DNA from: Collinsella sp.
GTDB lineage: Bacteria > Actinomycetota > Coriobacteriia > Coriobacteriales > Coriobacteriaceae
DNA length: 28,826 nucleotides
NCBI GenBank assembly: GCA_019424965.1
Contig: JAHYYL010000030.1
Location: 1-28,826 of the forward strand
Direction: 5' to 3'
Both the position numbers and the translations under genes were made by a program. Every line of letters starts with the position of its first letter. Position 1 is the first letter of the stretch. Under the pieces are notes generated by a model. That model saw nothing but the letters and a program-made list of their open reading frames with translations. It did not search any database and was not told the origin of the DNA. Shown piece after piece: positions 16,145-22,600 of this stretch.

Positions 16145-16211
16145 AGTTGCGGTGGAATAGTTCCTGTTTGTGGGCGTGAAGCCTCTGTTTGAGAACTATT
16201 TCACTGCAACT
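16145..16211. repeat. Long hairpin repeat after SIS1
   Basis: A 19-base stem (16145-16163 with 16193-16211) closes a 29-base loop; the two non-Watson-Crick positions are G-T pairs. No T-run follows. It lies 36 bases after the SIS1 stop and could stabilise the 3' end, or be a small mobile repeat. Confidence 0.65.
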
Positions 16212-16215
16212 GCTA

Positions 16216-16296
16216 GAGCGGCACTTGGGGACGTTCCCTTTCTGCCGGCAGTTGGGGATGTTCCTTTTGTGCCGGCAGTTGGGGACACTCCTTGTG
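16216..16296. repeat. Three 27-base tandem repeats with GGGGA core (REP-like)
   Basis: Units start at 16216, 16243 and 16270. Each has an 8-base block (TGCCGGCA in units 2 and 3) followed by a 19-base segment around TTGGGGAYGTTCC. TGCCGGCA is itself a palindrome, so each GGGGA segment sits in a hairpin loop. The core matches the hairpins at 20354 and 24671. Confidence 0.75.
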
Positions 16297-16339
16297 TCGA
16301 GAGATTTCCCGTTCGCCGATTTGTGCCTTGAAAAATGTA

Positions 16340-16355
16340 TATAACGACTATAACG
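16340..16355. promoter_or_regulatory. Operator-like site before the EamA gene (ATAACG type)
   Basis: The site reads TATAACGACTATAACG and differs at two positions from the site at 17651-17666 before the PTS operon. It contains TATAAC boxes that could serve as a -10. It lies 40 bases upstream of the TTG start. Confidence 0.6.
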
Positions 16356-16395
16356 TAGCATGAAACATATTGGAAATAATACTGAGGAGGCTGCG

Positions 16396-17478
16396 TTGAA
16401 GAGGAGCAATCTGGGCTATGTGCTGGTGCTGATCGCCGCGCTTATGTGGGGCAGCATCGGAATCTTTGTAAACGGCATCTCGGCCATGGGCGTTTCGTCC
16501 CAGAGCATGGCTGCCTTTCGCTTGTTGGTCGGAGCGCTTATCTTGGCGCCGGTCCTGATGTTTATGGGCTGCCGTCCGGGTGAGGGGTCTACCGTGGTTC
16601 AGGGTCCGCTGACCCTGTTCAAGGCAAGCCCTAAAGAGCTTGTTTCCTGCGCGCTTGTCGGTATCGTCGGTTTGGCTGCCGCCAACACCTGCTATTACGA
16701 GTGCATGCGCGAGGTGGGCATGTCCACGGCATCGGTGCTGCTCTACACGTCGCCGGTGTTTGGCGTCGCGCTCGGCCGCGTCCTTTATCGCGAGGACGTG
16801 ACCCTCAACAAGCTCGTTGCCATTGTCTTTAACATCGTTGGCTGTGTGCTTGCGGTGACCAATGGCGACCTTTCCGGTTTTCATTTTTCGGTTTGGGGCG
16901 TCACGTCGGGCGTGATTGCAGGCCTTTGTGGTGCGTCGCTCGCGGTGTTTAGCCGGATAGCAACCAAGACGGTCCACCCGCTGGCTGTCACGTTTTGGGG
17001 CTTTGTTTTTGGCGGTGCGGTTATGGCAGCTATCGCGGCTCCGTGGCCGGATGTCGCCGCGGCAATGTCGCCACAGCTGCTGCTGCTGTTCCTTGGCTTT
17101 GGACTCATCCCCACAGCCGTGGCTTACATCTTATATATGCAGGGTCTGTCCATGGGGCTCGAGACGTCGAAAGTTCCCGTCGTAATGTCATTCGAGACAG
17201 TCGTCACCGTACTGCTGGGCATTGGTGTCTACGCCGAGCCCGCCGGCGCGATCAAAGTTCTGGGCATCGTTTTGGTGCTCGCGTCCATCGTGATTATGAA
17301 CACCGACTTTTCCAAGCTGCGCAACAGTGTGTTTGTCGGCCATGTCGTTGAGAGCATGACCTTTAAGCCCAACGCGTGGTGGACGGAGAAATCGCAGGAC
17401 ATGGATCTCTTCCGCGAGCGCACGGGCATTGCGCTGGAGCCCACCGTGCAGGAAAGCCCCTGGTACTTCGTGCGATAG
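16396..17478 (+). CDS. EamA/DMT-superfamily transporter
   Basis: This 360-residue inner-membrane protein has about ten helices in two EamA repeats. The first begins YVLVLIAALMWGSIGIFV and includes ANTCYYECMREVGMSTASVL. The second begins FSVWGVTSGVIAGLCGASLA and includes AVAYILYMQGLSMGLETSK. A soluble tail of about 45 residues (ESMTFKPNAWW onward) is longer than usual. I chose the TTG at 16396 because GAGGAGG (16383-16389) lies 6 bases upstream; the ATG at 16360 has no ribosome site and almost overlaps the operator-like site. Such proteins move amino acids, sugars or metabolites. The shared operator with the PTS suggests export of a product (for example an amino acid freed by a deglycase) or uptake of a related substrate. 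This is inference. Confidence 0.85.
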   Translation: MKRSNLGYVLVLIAALMWGSIGIFVNGISAMGVSSQSMAAFRLLVGALILAPVLMFMGCRPGEGSTVVQGPLTLFKASPKELVSCALVGIVGLAAANTCYYECMREVGMSTASVLLYTSPVFGVALGRVLYREDVTLNKLVAIVFNIVGCVLAVTNGDLSGFHFSVWGVTSGVIAGLCGASLAVFSRIATKTVHPLAVTFWGFVFGGAVMAAIAAPWPDVAAAMSPQLLLLFLGFGLIPTAVAYILYMQGLSMGLETSKVPVVMSFETVVTVLLGIGVYAEPAGAIKVLGIVLVLASIVIMNTDFSKLRNSVFVGHVVESMTFKPNAWWTEKSQDMDLFRERTGIALEPTVQESPWYFVR

Positions 17479-17647
17479 GGGATTGGCGGTGTGTTTGAGC
17501 AGGTAGCGCCCGGCGTTTGATCGGGCGGCGCCTAGCCAGCGCCGACCTACCCAAGACCATCGTTTCGATTGCGTTAAACCCGCCAACGGTCGTTTTTCAC
17601 CCGCGAACGGTTTAAATACTAATTATCAATATCCGCAACGTATAAGA

Positions 17648-17666
17648 CGTTATAATGACCATAACG
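17648..17666. promoter_or_regulatory. Operator and -10 region of the PTS operon (ATAACG type)
   Basis: CGTTAT (17648-17653) and ATAACG (17661-17666) form a perfect 6-bp inverted repeat with a 7-base centre. It contains a consensus TATAAT box (17651-17656), but no good -35 is visible 16-18 bases upstream. Overlap of the operator with the -10 box suits repression. Confidence 0.65.
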
Positions 17667-17682
17667 AAAAGGAGGAGGCAAG

Positions 17683-18606
17683 ATGAATCAGATCATTCTC
17701 GCATCTCATGGCGGCCTGGCCGCAGGCGCCAAAGACACGCTCGAGATGGTTCTCGGCGACGTGTCGAACGTCCACGTCGTGTCGCTTGCTCGTGACGACA
17801 AGGAGCCCATCACCAATAAGGTTGAGGCTATGATCGCCACGTTCAACGCGGACGACACCGTGTATGTGCTAACCGATATGCTCGGTAGCTCGGTCAACAA
17901 CAACATGGTCGAGCTTTCCAAGAACGGCACGAAGTTCACGGTTGTCAGCGGTTTCAACATCCCGCTGGCGCTCACGCTTGCTATGAGCCCCGCCCCCGTC
18001 AAGGGCACCGAGCTCGCGGCCCTCATCAACGAGGCCCGCACCGGTCTGACCAACCCCAACGCACCGGTCGAGGTCGCCGCGGCTCCCGCCAAGAAGGCCA
18101 AGGCGTCCCGTCACAGCTCCGGTCCCGCCAAGATCGTCCTCGCACGTCTTGACTACCGTCTGCTGCACGGCCAGGTCGTCTTTACCTGGACCACCAAGGT
18201 CCAGGCCGAGCGCATCATCGTCGTCGACAACGCTGCCGCCAACGATGACATCAAGAAGGGCGCTCTTAAGCTGGCCAAGCCCCAGGGCGTGCGCCTGAAC
18301 GTCTTCACCGTCGAGCGTGCCCTCGCCAAGATGGACAAGCTCAACACCCTCGGCGAGCGCGTCATGTTCGTCTTTGGCAACACGGCCGAGATGCTGCAGT
18401 TCTGCCAGGGCTACAAGCTCGACGCCATCAACCTGGGCGCCACCGCCAACCACGACGGTGCCGATCAGGTCGGCGGCAAGGACAGCTCCGTCTTCCTCGA
18501 CGCCACCCAGAAGGCCGACGTCAACCAGCTGCTCGACATGGGCATCAAGCTCTACGTCCAGCAGACCCCTACGTATCAGAGCGTCGACATCGACGCCAAG
18601 CTGTAA
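17683..18606 (+). CDS. PTS mannose-family EIIAB fusion protein
   Basis: This 307-residue cytoplasmic phosphotransfer protein has an EIIA(Man) domain (1-125), an Ala/Lys linker (about 128-147) and an EIIB(Man) domain (148-307). His9 in LASHGG is the EIIA phosphorylation site, taking phosphate from HPr. His162 in ARLDYRLLHGQV is the EIIB site, passing it to the incoming sugar. The fused layout resembles E. coli ManX, whereas Salmonella gfr has separate EIIA and EIIB. The ribosome site AAGGAGGAGG (17669-17678) is very strong. Phe and Lys codons are nearly all TTC and AAG, a sign of high expression. EIIC and EIID follow. Together with the SIS proteins, the likely substrates are fructoselysine, glucoselysine or another sugar-amine; ordinary hexose or GlcNAc transport is possible. 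Confidence 0.93.
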   Translation: MNQIILASHGGLAAGAKDTLEMVLGDVSNVHVVSLARDDKEPITNKVEAMIATFNADDTVYVLTDMLGSSVNNNMVELSKNGTKFTVVSGFNIPLALTLAMSPAPVKGTELAALINEARTGLTNPNAPVEVAAAPAKKAKASRHSSGPAKIVLARLDYRLLHGQVVFTWTTKVQAERIIVVDNAAANDDIKKGALKLAKPQGVRLNVFTVERALAKMDKLNTLGERVMFVFGNTAEMLQFCQGYKLDAINLGATANHDGADQVGGKDSSVFLDATQKADVNQLLDMGIKLYVQQTPTYQSVDIDAKL

Positions 18607-18642
18607 TCAACCAGGCTTTTGCCTGACTGAAAGGAGAAGGGT

Positions 18643-19437
18643 ATGAATACGTTCATCAGTGCGGTGCTCGTCGGCCTCGTCGGCGTGTTCTGCATGTGGG
18701 ACTCCCGCCTGCTCGGTCGTCTTAACTTCGAGCAGCCTCTCGTTGGCGCTACGCTCGTCGGTCTGCTGCTGGGCGATGTGCCCACCGGCCTTGCCGTCGG
18801 TGCCGCCGTCGAGCTCGTGTCCATGGGCCTGGTGCAGGTCGGCGCCGCCGTTCCGCCCGATATGGTCCTGGGCGGCATCGTGGCCGCTGCCTTCGCGTGC
18901 CTGACCGATGCTTCCGCCGAGACCGCCATGACGATCGCCATCCCGGTCGCCGTCCTGGGTCAGCTCCTCGGCATCGTGTTCCGTTCCATCATCGCCGCCC
19001 TCACCCATGTGGCCGATAGCGCGATTGATAACGGCAAGTTCAAGACCGCCTACCGTATGCACATCTGCGCCGGCTCCGGTCTGTACGCCATCATGTACTT
19101 CCTGCCGATCTTCCTGGCCGTCTTTGTCGGTACCGACCTGGTCCAAGCCATCGTCAACATGGTTCCCGAGTGGCTGTCCGTTGGTCTGAACGTCTCGACC
19201 AAGATCATGACCGCCTACGGTCTGGCCCTGCTGCTCACCATGATGATCAAGAAGGGTATGACCCCGTTCCTGTTCATCGGCTTCCTGCTCGCCGCCTACC
19301 TCAACCTGTCCGTCATCGCGGTCGCTCTGATCGGTGTGTGCCTGGCTATCGTCTTCATGGGCTTCAAGTTCAATGGCTCCCATGCAGCCGCCGGTGTCGA
19401 TTCCGACTACGATCCGCTCGAAGACGACGAAGACTAA
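18643..19437 (+). CDS. PTS mannose-family EIIC component
   Basis: This 264-residue membrane protein forms the sugar channel with EIID. It starts MNTFISAVLVGLVGVFCMWDS and contains the EIIC(Man) features QPLVGATLVGLLLGDVPTGLA and AAVELVSMGLVQVGAAVPPD near residues 28-68. It has about seven hydrophobic helices and an acidic tail (SDYDPLEDDED). A GGAGAAGG ribosome site precedes the ATG. It lies 36 bases after EIIAB, with a small CAGGC/GCCTG hairpin (18612-18625) in the gap that might adjust expression. Length is normal for the family. Substrate specificity of these permeases cannot be read directly from sequence. Confidence 0.94.
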   Translation: MNTFISAVLVGLVGVFCMWDSRLLGRLNFEQPLVGATLVGLLLGDVPTGLAVGAAVELVSMGLVQVGAAVPPDMVLGGIVAAAFACLTDASAETAMTIAIPVAVLGQLLGIVFRSIIAALTHVADSAIDNGKFKTAYRMHICAGSGLYAIMYFLPIFLAVFVGTDLVQAIVNMVPEWLSVGLNVSTKIMTAYGLALLLTMMIKKGMTPFLFIGFLLAAYLNLSVIAVALIGVCLAIVFMGFKFNGSHAAAGVDSDYDPLEDDED

Positions 19438-19450
19438 GGAGGAACACACT

Positions 19451-20284
19451 ATGGCAACCGCAACCAAGGACGTGTCCCTGAACAAGAAGGTCAGCCAGTT
19501 CTTCTGGCGCTCCTGGGCCATCCAGGCCTCTTGGAACTACGAGCGTCAGATGAACATGGGCTTCCTCTACGGCATGGTCCCCACGCTCGATCGCCTCTAT
19601 CCGGACGAGTCCGACCCCAAGCAGCTCGCTGCTAAGAAAGAGGCTTACCACCGTCACATGGCGTTCTACAACTGCACCCCGCAGACAAGCGCTTTCATCC
19701 TGGGCCTCGCCGCCTCCATGGAGGAGGAGTACGCCAAGGATCCCGAGAACTTCGATCCCGATTCGATTAACGCGGTCAAGACCTCCCTCATGGGCCCGCT
19801 TTCCGGCATCGGTGACTCCTTCTTCCAGGGCACCATCCGCGTTATCGCCTTTGGCCTGGGCGTTCAGCTGGCTCAGCAGGGCTCCATCATGGGTCCGATC
19901 CTGGCCATGCTCATCTCCATCGTGCCCTCCGTGCTGATCACGTGGTTCGCTGCCAAGATCGGCTACCAGGGCGGCCACGAGTACCTGAGCAAGCTCCAGG
20001 GTGGCGACCTCATGGAGAAGCTCATGTATGTCTGCGGCATCGTGGGTCTTATGTCCGTGGGCGGCATGATCGCTACGCTGATCGGCGCCACCACCCCGCT
20101 GCAGTTCGCTGAGGGTACCGTCGTGATCCAGGACATCCTGGACGGCATGATGCCCCAGATGATCTCCCTTGGCCTCACCGGCCTTATGTACTGGCTCATC
20201 AAGAAGAACGTCAACACCGGTTGGCTTCTCGTGATCGCCATTGTGGGCGGCATCGCCCTCTCCGCGGCCGGCATCCTGGCCTAG
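19451..20284 (+). CDS. PTS mannose-family EIID component
   Basis: This 277-residue protein pairs with EIIC in the membrane. Residues 11-50 (KKVSQFFWRSWAIQASWNYE and the following GFLYGMVPTLDRLY) and HMAFYNCTPQTSAFILGLAA (69-88) are classic EIID(Man) motifs. SLMGPLSGIGDSFFQGT is the conserved central motif. The C-terminal half is hydrophobic with several helices. The ATG at 19451 follows AAGGAGGA (19436-19443), which overlaps the EIIC stop codon, so translation is probably coupled. A longer upstream frame overlapping EIIC was rejected. It is the last PTS gene; a 10-bp hairpin and a REP-like hairpin separate it from SIS2. Confidence 0.95.
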   Translation: MATATKDVSLNKKVSQFFWRSWAIQASWNYERQMNMGFLYGMVPTLDRLYPDESDPKQLAAKKEAYHRHMAFYNCTPQTSAFILGLAASMEEEYAKDPENFDPDSINAVKTSLMGPLSGIGDSFFQGTIRVIAFGLGVQLAQQGSIMGPILAMLISIVPSVLITWFAAKIGYQGGHEYLSKLQGGDLMEKLMYVCGIVGLMSVGGMIATLIGATTPLQFAEGTVVIQDILDGMMPQMISLGLTGLMYWLIKKNVNTGWLLVIAIVGGIALSAAGILA

Positions 20285-20309
20285 TCGCGACCCAATGCTT
20301 CCCCCGGGG

Positions 20310-20340
20310 GCCTGCCTGGCATCCCATACCCCAGGCAGGC
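20310..20340 (+). other. Stem-loop between EIID and SIS2
   Basis: The 10-bp perfect stem GCCTGCCTGG/CCAGGCAGGC closes an 11-base loop. The tail TTCCATCCC is not a T-run, so full termination is doubtful. It may partly stop transcription or protect the PTS mRNA 3' end, setting the SIS2 level relative to the PTS. Confidence 0.6.
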
Positions 20341-20353
20341 TTCCATCCCTAAC

Positions 20354-20384
20354 ATGTGACAAGGGGACAGTTCCTTTGTCACAT
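20354..20384. repeat. REP-like hairpin with GGGGACAGTTCC loop
   Basis: The 9-bp perfect stem ATGTGACAA/TTGTCACAT encloses GGGGACAGTTCCT. The loop core matches the tandem units at 16216 and the dyad at 24671, while the stem sequence differs. This is the expected pattern for a loop-conserved repeat family. Confidence 0.7.
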
Positions 20385-20475
20385 CCTCAACGGGCCGGCG
20401 ACTCGGTCCTAACCACGGTAACCCTGCGAGCGTCCGGCAATGTGGCGCCGCAACAAATCGAAAGGAATGTGTCAG

Positions 20476-21459
20476 ATGTACGAGATCGACCTTAACCTCC
20501 CTAAGCAGATCGTCGCTGACGTCCTGTCCAACCACGAGATTCACAGCGTCGCTTTCGTCGGCTGCGGTGCTTCCATGTCCGACCTTTACCCCGCCAAGTA
20601 CTTCCTGGCCAACAACACGGACAAGCTGAACGTTCAGATCTTCACCGCTAACGAGTTCAACTACGACACGCCTTCCTGGGTCAACGAGCACACCTTCGTG
20701 ATCACCTGCTCCCTCGGTGGCTCCACGCCCGAGACCGTCGAGGCCAACAAGACCGCCAAGAAGCACAACTGCCCGGTCGTCTCCCTCACCAACAAGGCTG
20801 GCTCCGCTCTGACCGTCGACGCCGACCACGTCATCGTCCACGGCTTCCACGCCAACTACGCTGCCAAGTGCGAGAAGCCCGGCTATGCCATCGCTCTTGC
20901 TCTCGAGATCCTTCAGCAGACCGAGGGCTATGACCACTACGAGGACATGATCACCGGCCTCACCAACGTTTTCGATCTCTGCGAGAACGCCGCTCAGCAC
21001 TGCAAGAAGCTCGCCAAGAAGTTCGCCGAGGACTTCAAGGACGACAAGATGATCTACTTCATGGCCTCCGGTGCCTCCGAGAAGATGGCTTATTCTCACG
21101 CCGCCTTCCTGTTCACCGAGATGCAGTGGATCGACGCCGCCGCCTACAACACCGGCGAGTACTTCCACGGCCCGTTCGAGGTTTCCACCGAGGGTAAGCC
21201 CTACGTCTTCTTCATGTCCGATGGTGCTACCCGTCCGATGGACGCTCGCGCCCTCACCTTCCTTGAGCGCATGGGCGCCAAGGTCGCTCTGATCGACTCC
21301 AAGGACTACGGCCTGGCTGACGCCGTGCCCGCGAGCGTCGTCACCTACTTCAACCCGCTGCTGCACCTCGCCGTTATGCGCGAGTACGGCAACCAGATCG
21401 CCGAGGCCCGTCAGCACCCGCTGACCATGCGTCGCTACATGTGGAAGCTTTCCTACTAA
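20476..21459 (+). CDS. SIS-domain sugar isomerase/deglycase, FrlB/GfrE-like (SIS2)
   Basis: This 327-residue two-SIS protein is a homologue of SIS1 and SIS3. The phosphate loops are VGCGASMSDLYP (28-39) and TCSLGGSTPETVE (77-89). Glu215 and His231 form the FrlB/GlmS-like catalytic pair, within EMQWIDAAAYNTGEYFHGPF. The C-terminus is RRYMWKLSY. The ATG at 20476 was chosen because AAAGGA (20461-20466) is 9 bases upstream; the ATG at 20467 abuts that site. Codon use is strongly biased (Phe almost all TTC, Lys all AAG), like the PTS genes and unlike mfd or recQ, so it is probably made in large amounts. It likely degrades the phosphorylated product of the PTS, with which it is probably co-transcribed. 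Its exact substrate is unknown. Confidence 0.85.
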   Translation: MYEIDLNLPKQIVADVLSNHEIHSVAFVGCGASMSDLYPAKYFLANNTDKLNVQIFTANEFNYDTPSWVNEHTFVITCSLGGSTPETVEANKTAKKHNCPVVSLTNKAGSALTVDADHVIVHGFHANYAAKCEKPGYAIALALEILQQTEGYDHYEDMITGLTNVFDLCENAAQHCKKLAKKFAEDFKDDKMIYFMASGASEKMAYSHAAFLFTEMQWIDAAAYNTGEYFHGPFEVSTEGKPYVFFMSDGATRPMDARALTFLERMGAKVALIDSKDYGLADAVPASVVTYFNPLLHLAVMREYGNQIAEARQHPLTMRRYMWKLSY

Positions 21460-21492
21460 TCACAAGTAAGTAGACCTTACGGGTTGATTGAG

Positions 21493-21524
21493 AGGGGATG
21501 GGGTTTGCGCCCCGTCCCCTTTTT
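21493..21524 (+). terminator. Intrinsic terminator after SIS2
   Basis: The 11-bp stem AGGGGATGGGG/CCCCGTCCCCT (one T-G pair) closes a 6-base loop and runs into TTTTT. It ends the PTS-SIS2 transcript. Confidence 0.93.
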
Positions 21525-21566
21525 GCTTTGGGGGCGTGTCTGTCGCGTCGCAAAACACCAGATAAA

Positions 21567-21601
21567 ACCTACCAAAATAAACCTGTCCCTTTTTGGCAGG
21601 T
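21567..21601. repeat. REP-like hairpin, GGGACAGG type, copy 2 (inverted)
   Basis: The arms ACCTACCAAAA and TTTTGGCAGGT (21567-21577 with 21591-21601, one mismatch) flank a loop whose complement reads AGGGACAGGTTTATT. It is the inverted partner of the element at 14154-14190. Its right arm ends just before the ribosome site of the HAD gene. Confidence 0.75.
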
Positions 21602-21615
21602 GGGAGGAGATGCGT

Positions 21616-22245
21616 ATGATCAAGGCAGTGCTGTTTGATATGGACGGCGTGCTGGTCGATACCGAGTGGTTCTACAACCGTCGCCGCGTGGCGTTTATGG
21701 AGGAAAAGGGGTTCCACTTTGACGAGATCCCCGATCTTTCGGGGTCTAACGAGCCTGCCATCTGGAAGTCGCTGGTGCCCGACGATGTTGAGCTGCGCGA
21801 GCGCTTGCGCGTTGAGTACAAGCAGGTCTACAGCCCGGTTCACCCTGTTCCGTATGCCGAGCTGCTCAACGAGCAGACGGAGCCGGTGATGCGCGAGCTG
21901 CACGAGCGCGGCGTCAAGTGTGCCATCGCGAGCTCGTCCTATCGCGAGCTCATTGACGAGCTGGTGGAGATTGCCGGTATCACCGACGTGCTGGACTACA
22001 CCATCAGCGGTCACGAGTGCAGTGCATTTAAGCCCGACCCCGAGATCTACCTGCGTGCCATGGAGGCGCTGGGTGTGGAGCCTACCGAGTGCCTGGTTAT
22101 CGAGGACTCGCCTTTGGGCATCGAGGCCGGCAAGCGCTCCGGCGCGCGCGTCCTGGCACTGCGTCCGCACGAGGGCGTTAACCTGGACCAAACGGGAGCC
22201 GACGCCGTCATCGACAACCTCGCCGACATTCTGACCGCTTTGTAG
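21616..22245 (+). CDS. HAD-superfamily phosphatase, beta-phosphoglucomutase-like
   Basis: This 209-residue HAD subfamily IA hydrolase starts MIKAVLFDMDGVLVDTEW, where Asp8 is the nucleophile and Asp10 the acid/base. Motif II is IASSSY (Ser106/107), motif III is FKPDPE (Lys139), and motif IV is VIEDSPLGIEAG (Glu163, Asp164). The small alpha-helical cap lies between residues 16 and 85. It probably dephosphorylates a sugar phosphate or interconverts sugar phosphates. GGGAGGAG lies 7 bases before the ATG at 21616; the ATG at 21610 is too close to it. It sits after the SIS2 terminator, so its expression may be separate, but its place next to the sugar-amine genes suggests a role in clearing phosphorylated intermediates. 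Confidence 0.88.
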   Translation: MIKAVLFDMDGVLVDTEWFYNRRRVAFMEEKGFHFDEIPDLSGSNEPAIWKSLVPDDVELRERLRVEYKQVYSPVHPVPYAELLNEQTEPVMRELHERGVKCAIASSSYRELIDELVEIAGITDVLDYTISGHECSAFKPDPEIYLRAMEALGVEPTECLVIEDSPLGIEAGKRSGARVLALRPHEGVNLDQTGADAVIDNLADILTAL

Positions 22246-22340
22246 CGTCAATTCGCCGCAAGAAGTGCGGATTCACACGTCTCTTGCGGTGGATTGGCTC
22301 ATTTTGGCTTCGATTTAGATCCGTTTGGCTTCGATTCGGG

Positions 22341-22464
22341 CTAAGTGAGTAGACTTTTTGGCGCAGGCCGAGCACGAAGCGTTTCTGACTTAGTAAAACC
22401 GCAGGTCACAGAGGTGGCTGTTATTGGCTGTGCTCGGGAGGTCGCGAAAAGTCTACTCACTTAG
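22341..22464. repeat. 124-base element with perfect 18-bp terminal inverted repeats
   Basis: CTAAGTGAGTAGACTTTT (22341-22358) is the exact complement of 22447-22464. Inside, CCGAGCAC (22368-22375) pairs with GTGCTCGG (22430-22437). No coding potential is seen. The size and ends fit a MITE-like or large REP-like repeat. A near copy of one end (AAGTAAGTAGACCTT, 13 of 15 bases) occurs at 21464-21478 after SIS2. Confidence 0.75.
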
Positions 22465-22523
22465 AATTTGGGCCTTTGGTTGTGGGGTCACCGGTCCCGT
22501 TTTGGTTGTCGAGAGAGGGTGAA

Positions 22524-22555
22524 TTGAGGCGCCCTCTATCGCTCCATGCTACAAT
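22524..22555 (+). promoter_or_regulatory. Candidate promoter of the YitT-family gene
   Basis: TACAAT (22550-22555) is a good -10 box 46 bases before the start. TTGAGG (22524-22529) is 20 bases upstream, a long spacer. Confidence 0.35.
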
Positions 22556-22600
22556 CGCCGACATGCCCCACAACTACATCTGCCTTCGAAGGGAGCCTAC

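Larger units (their letters stand above)
22246..22600. other. Intergenic region between the HAD and YitT genes
   Basis: No gene is evident. It contains a short dyad CCGCAAGA/TCTTGCGG (22256-22289), a directly repeated TTTGGCTTCGATT (near 22313 and 22324), a 124-base element with perfect 18-bp ends (22341-22464), and the likely yitT promoter (TACAAT at 22550). Confidence 0.6.

Noticed and set aside
16216..16296. CRISPR-like array
   Set aside because: There are only three 27-base units directly abutting one another, without unique spacers, and no cas genes.
16360..16395. ATG start for the EamA protein at 16360
   Set aside because: No ribosome site precedes it and it sits right after the operator-like site. 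The TTG at 16396 has GAGGAGG at the right distance.
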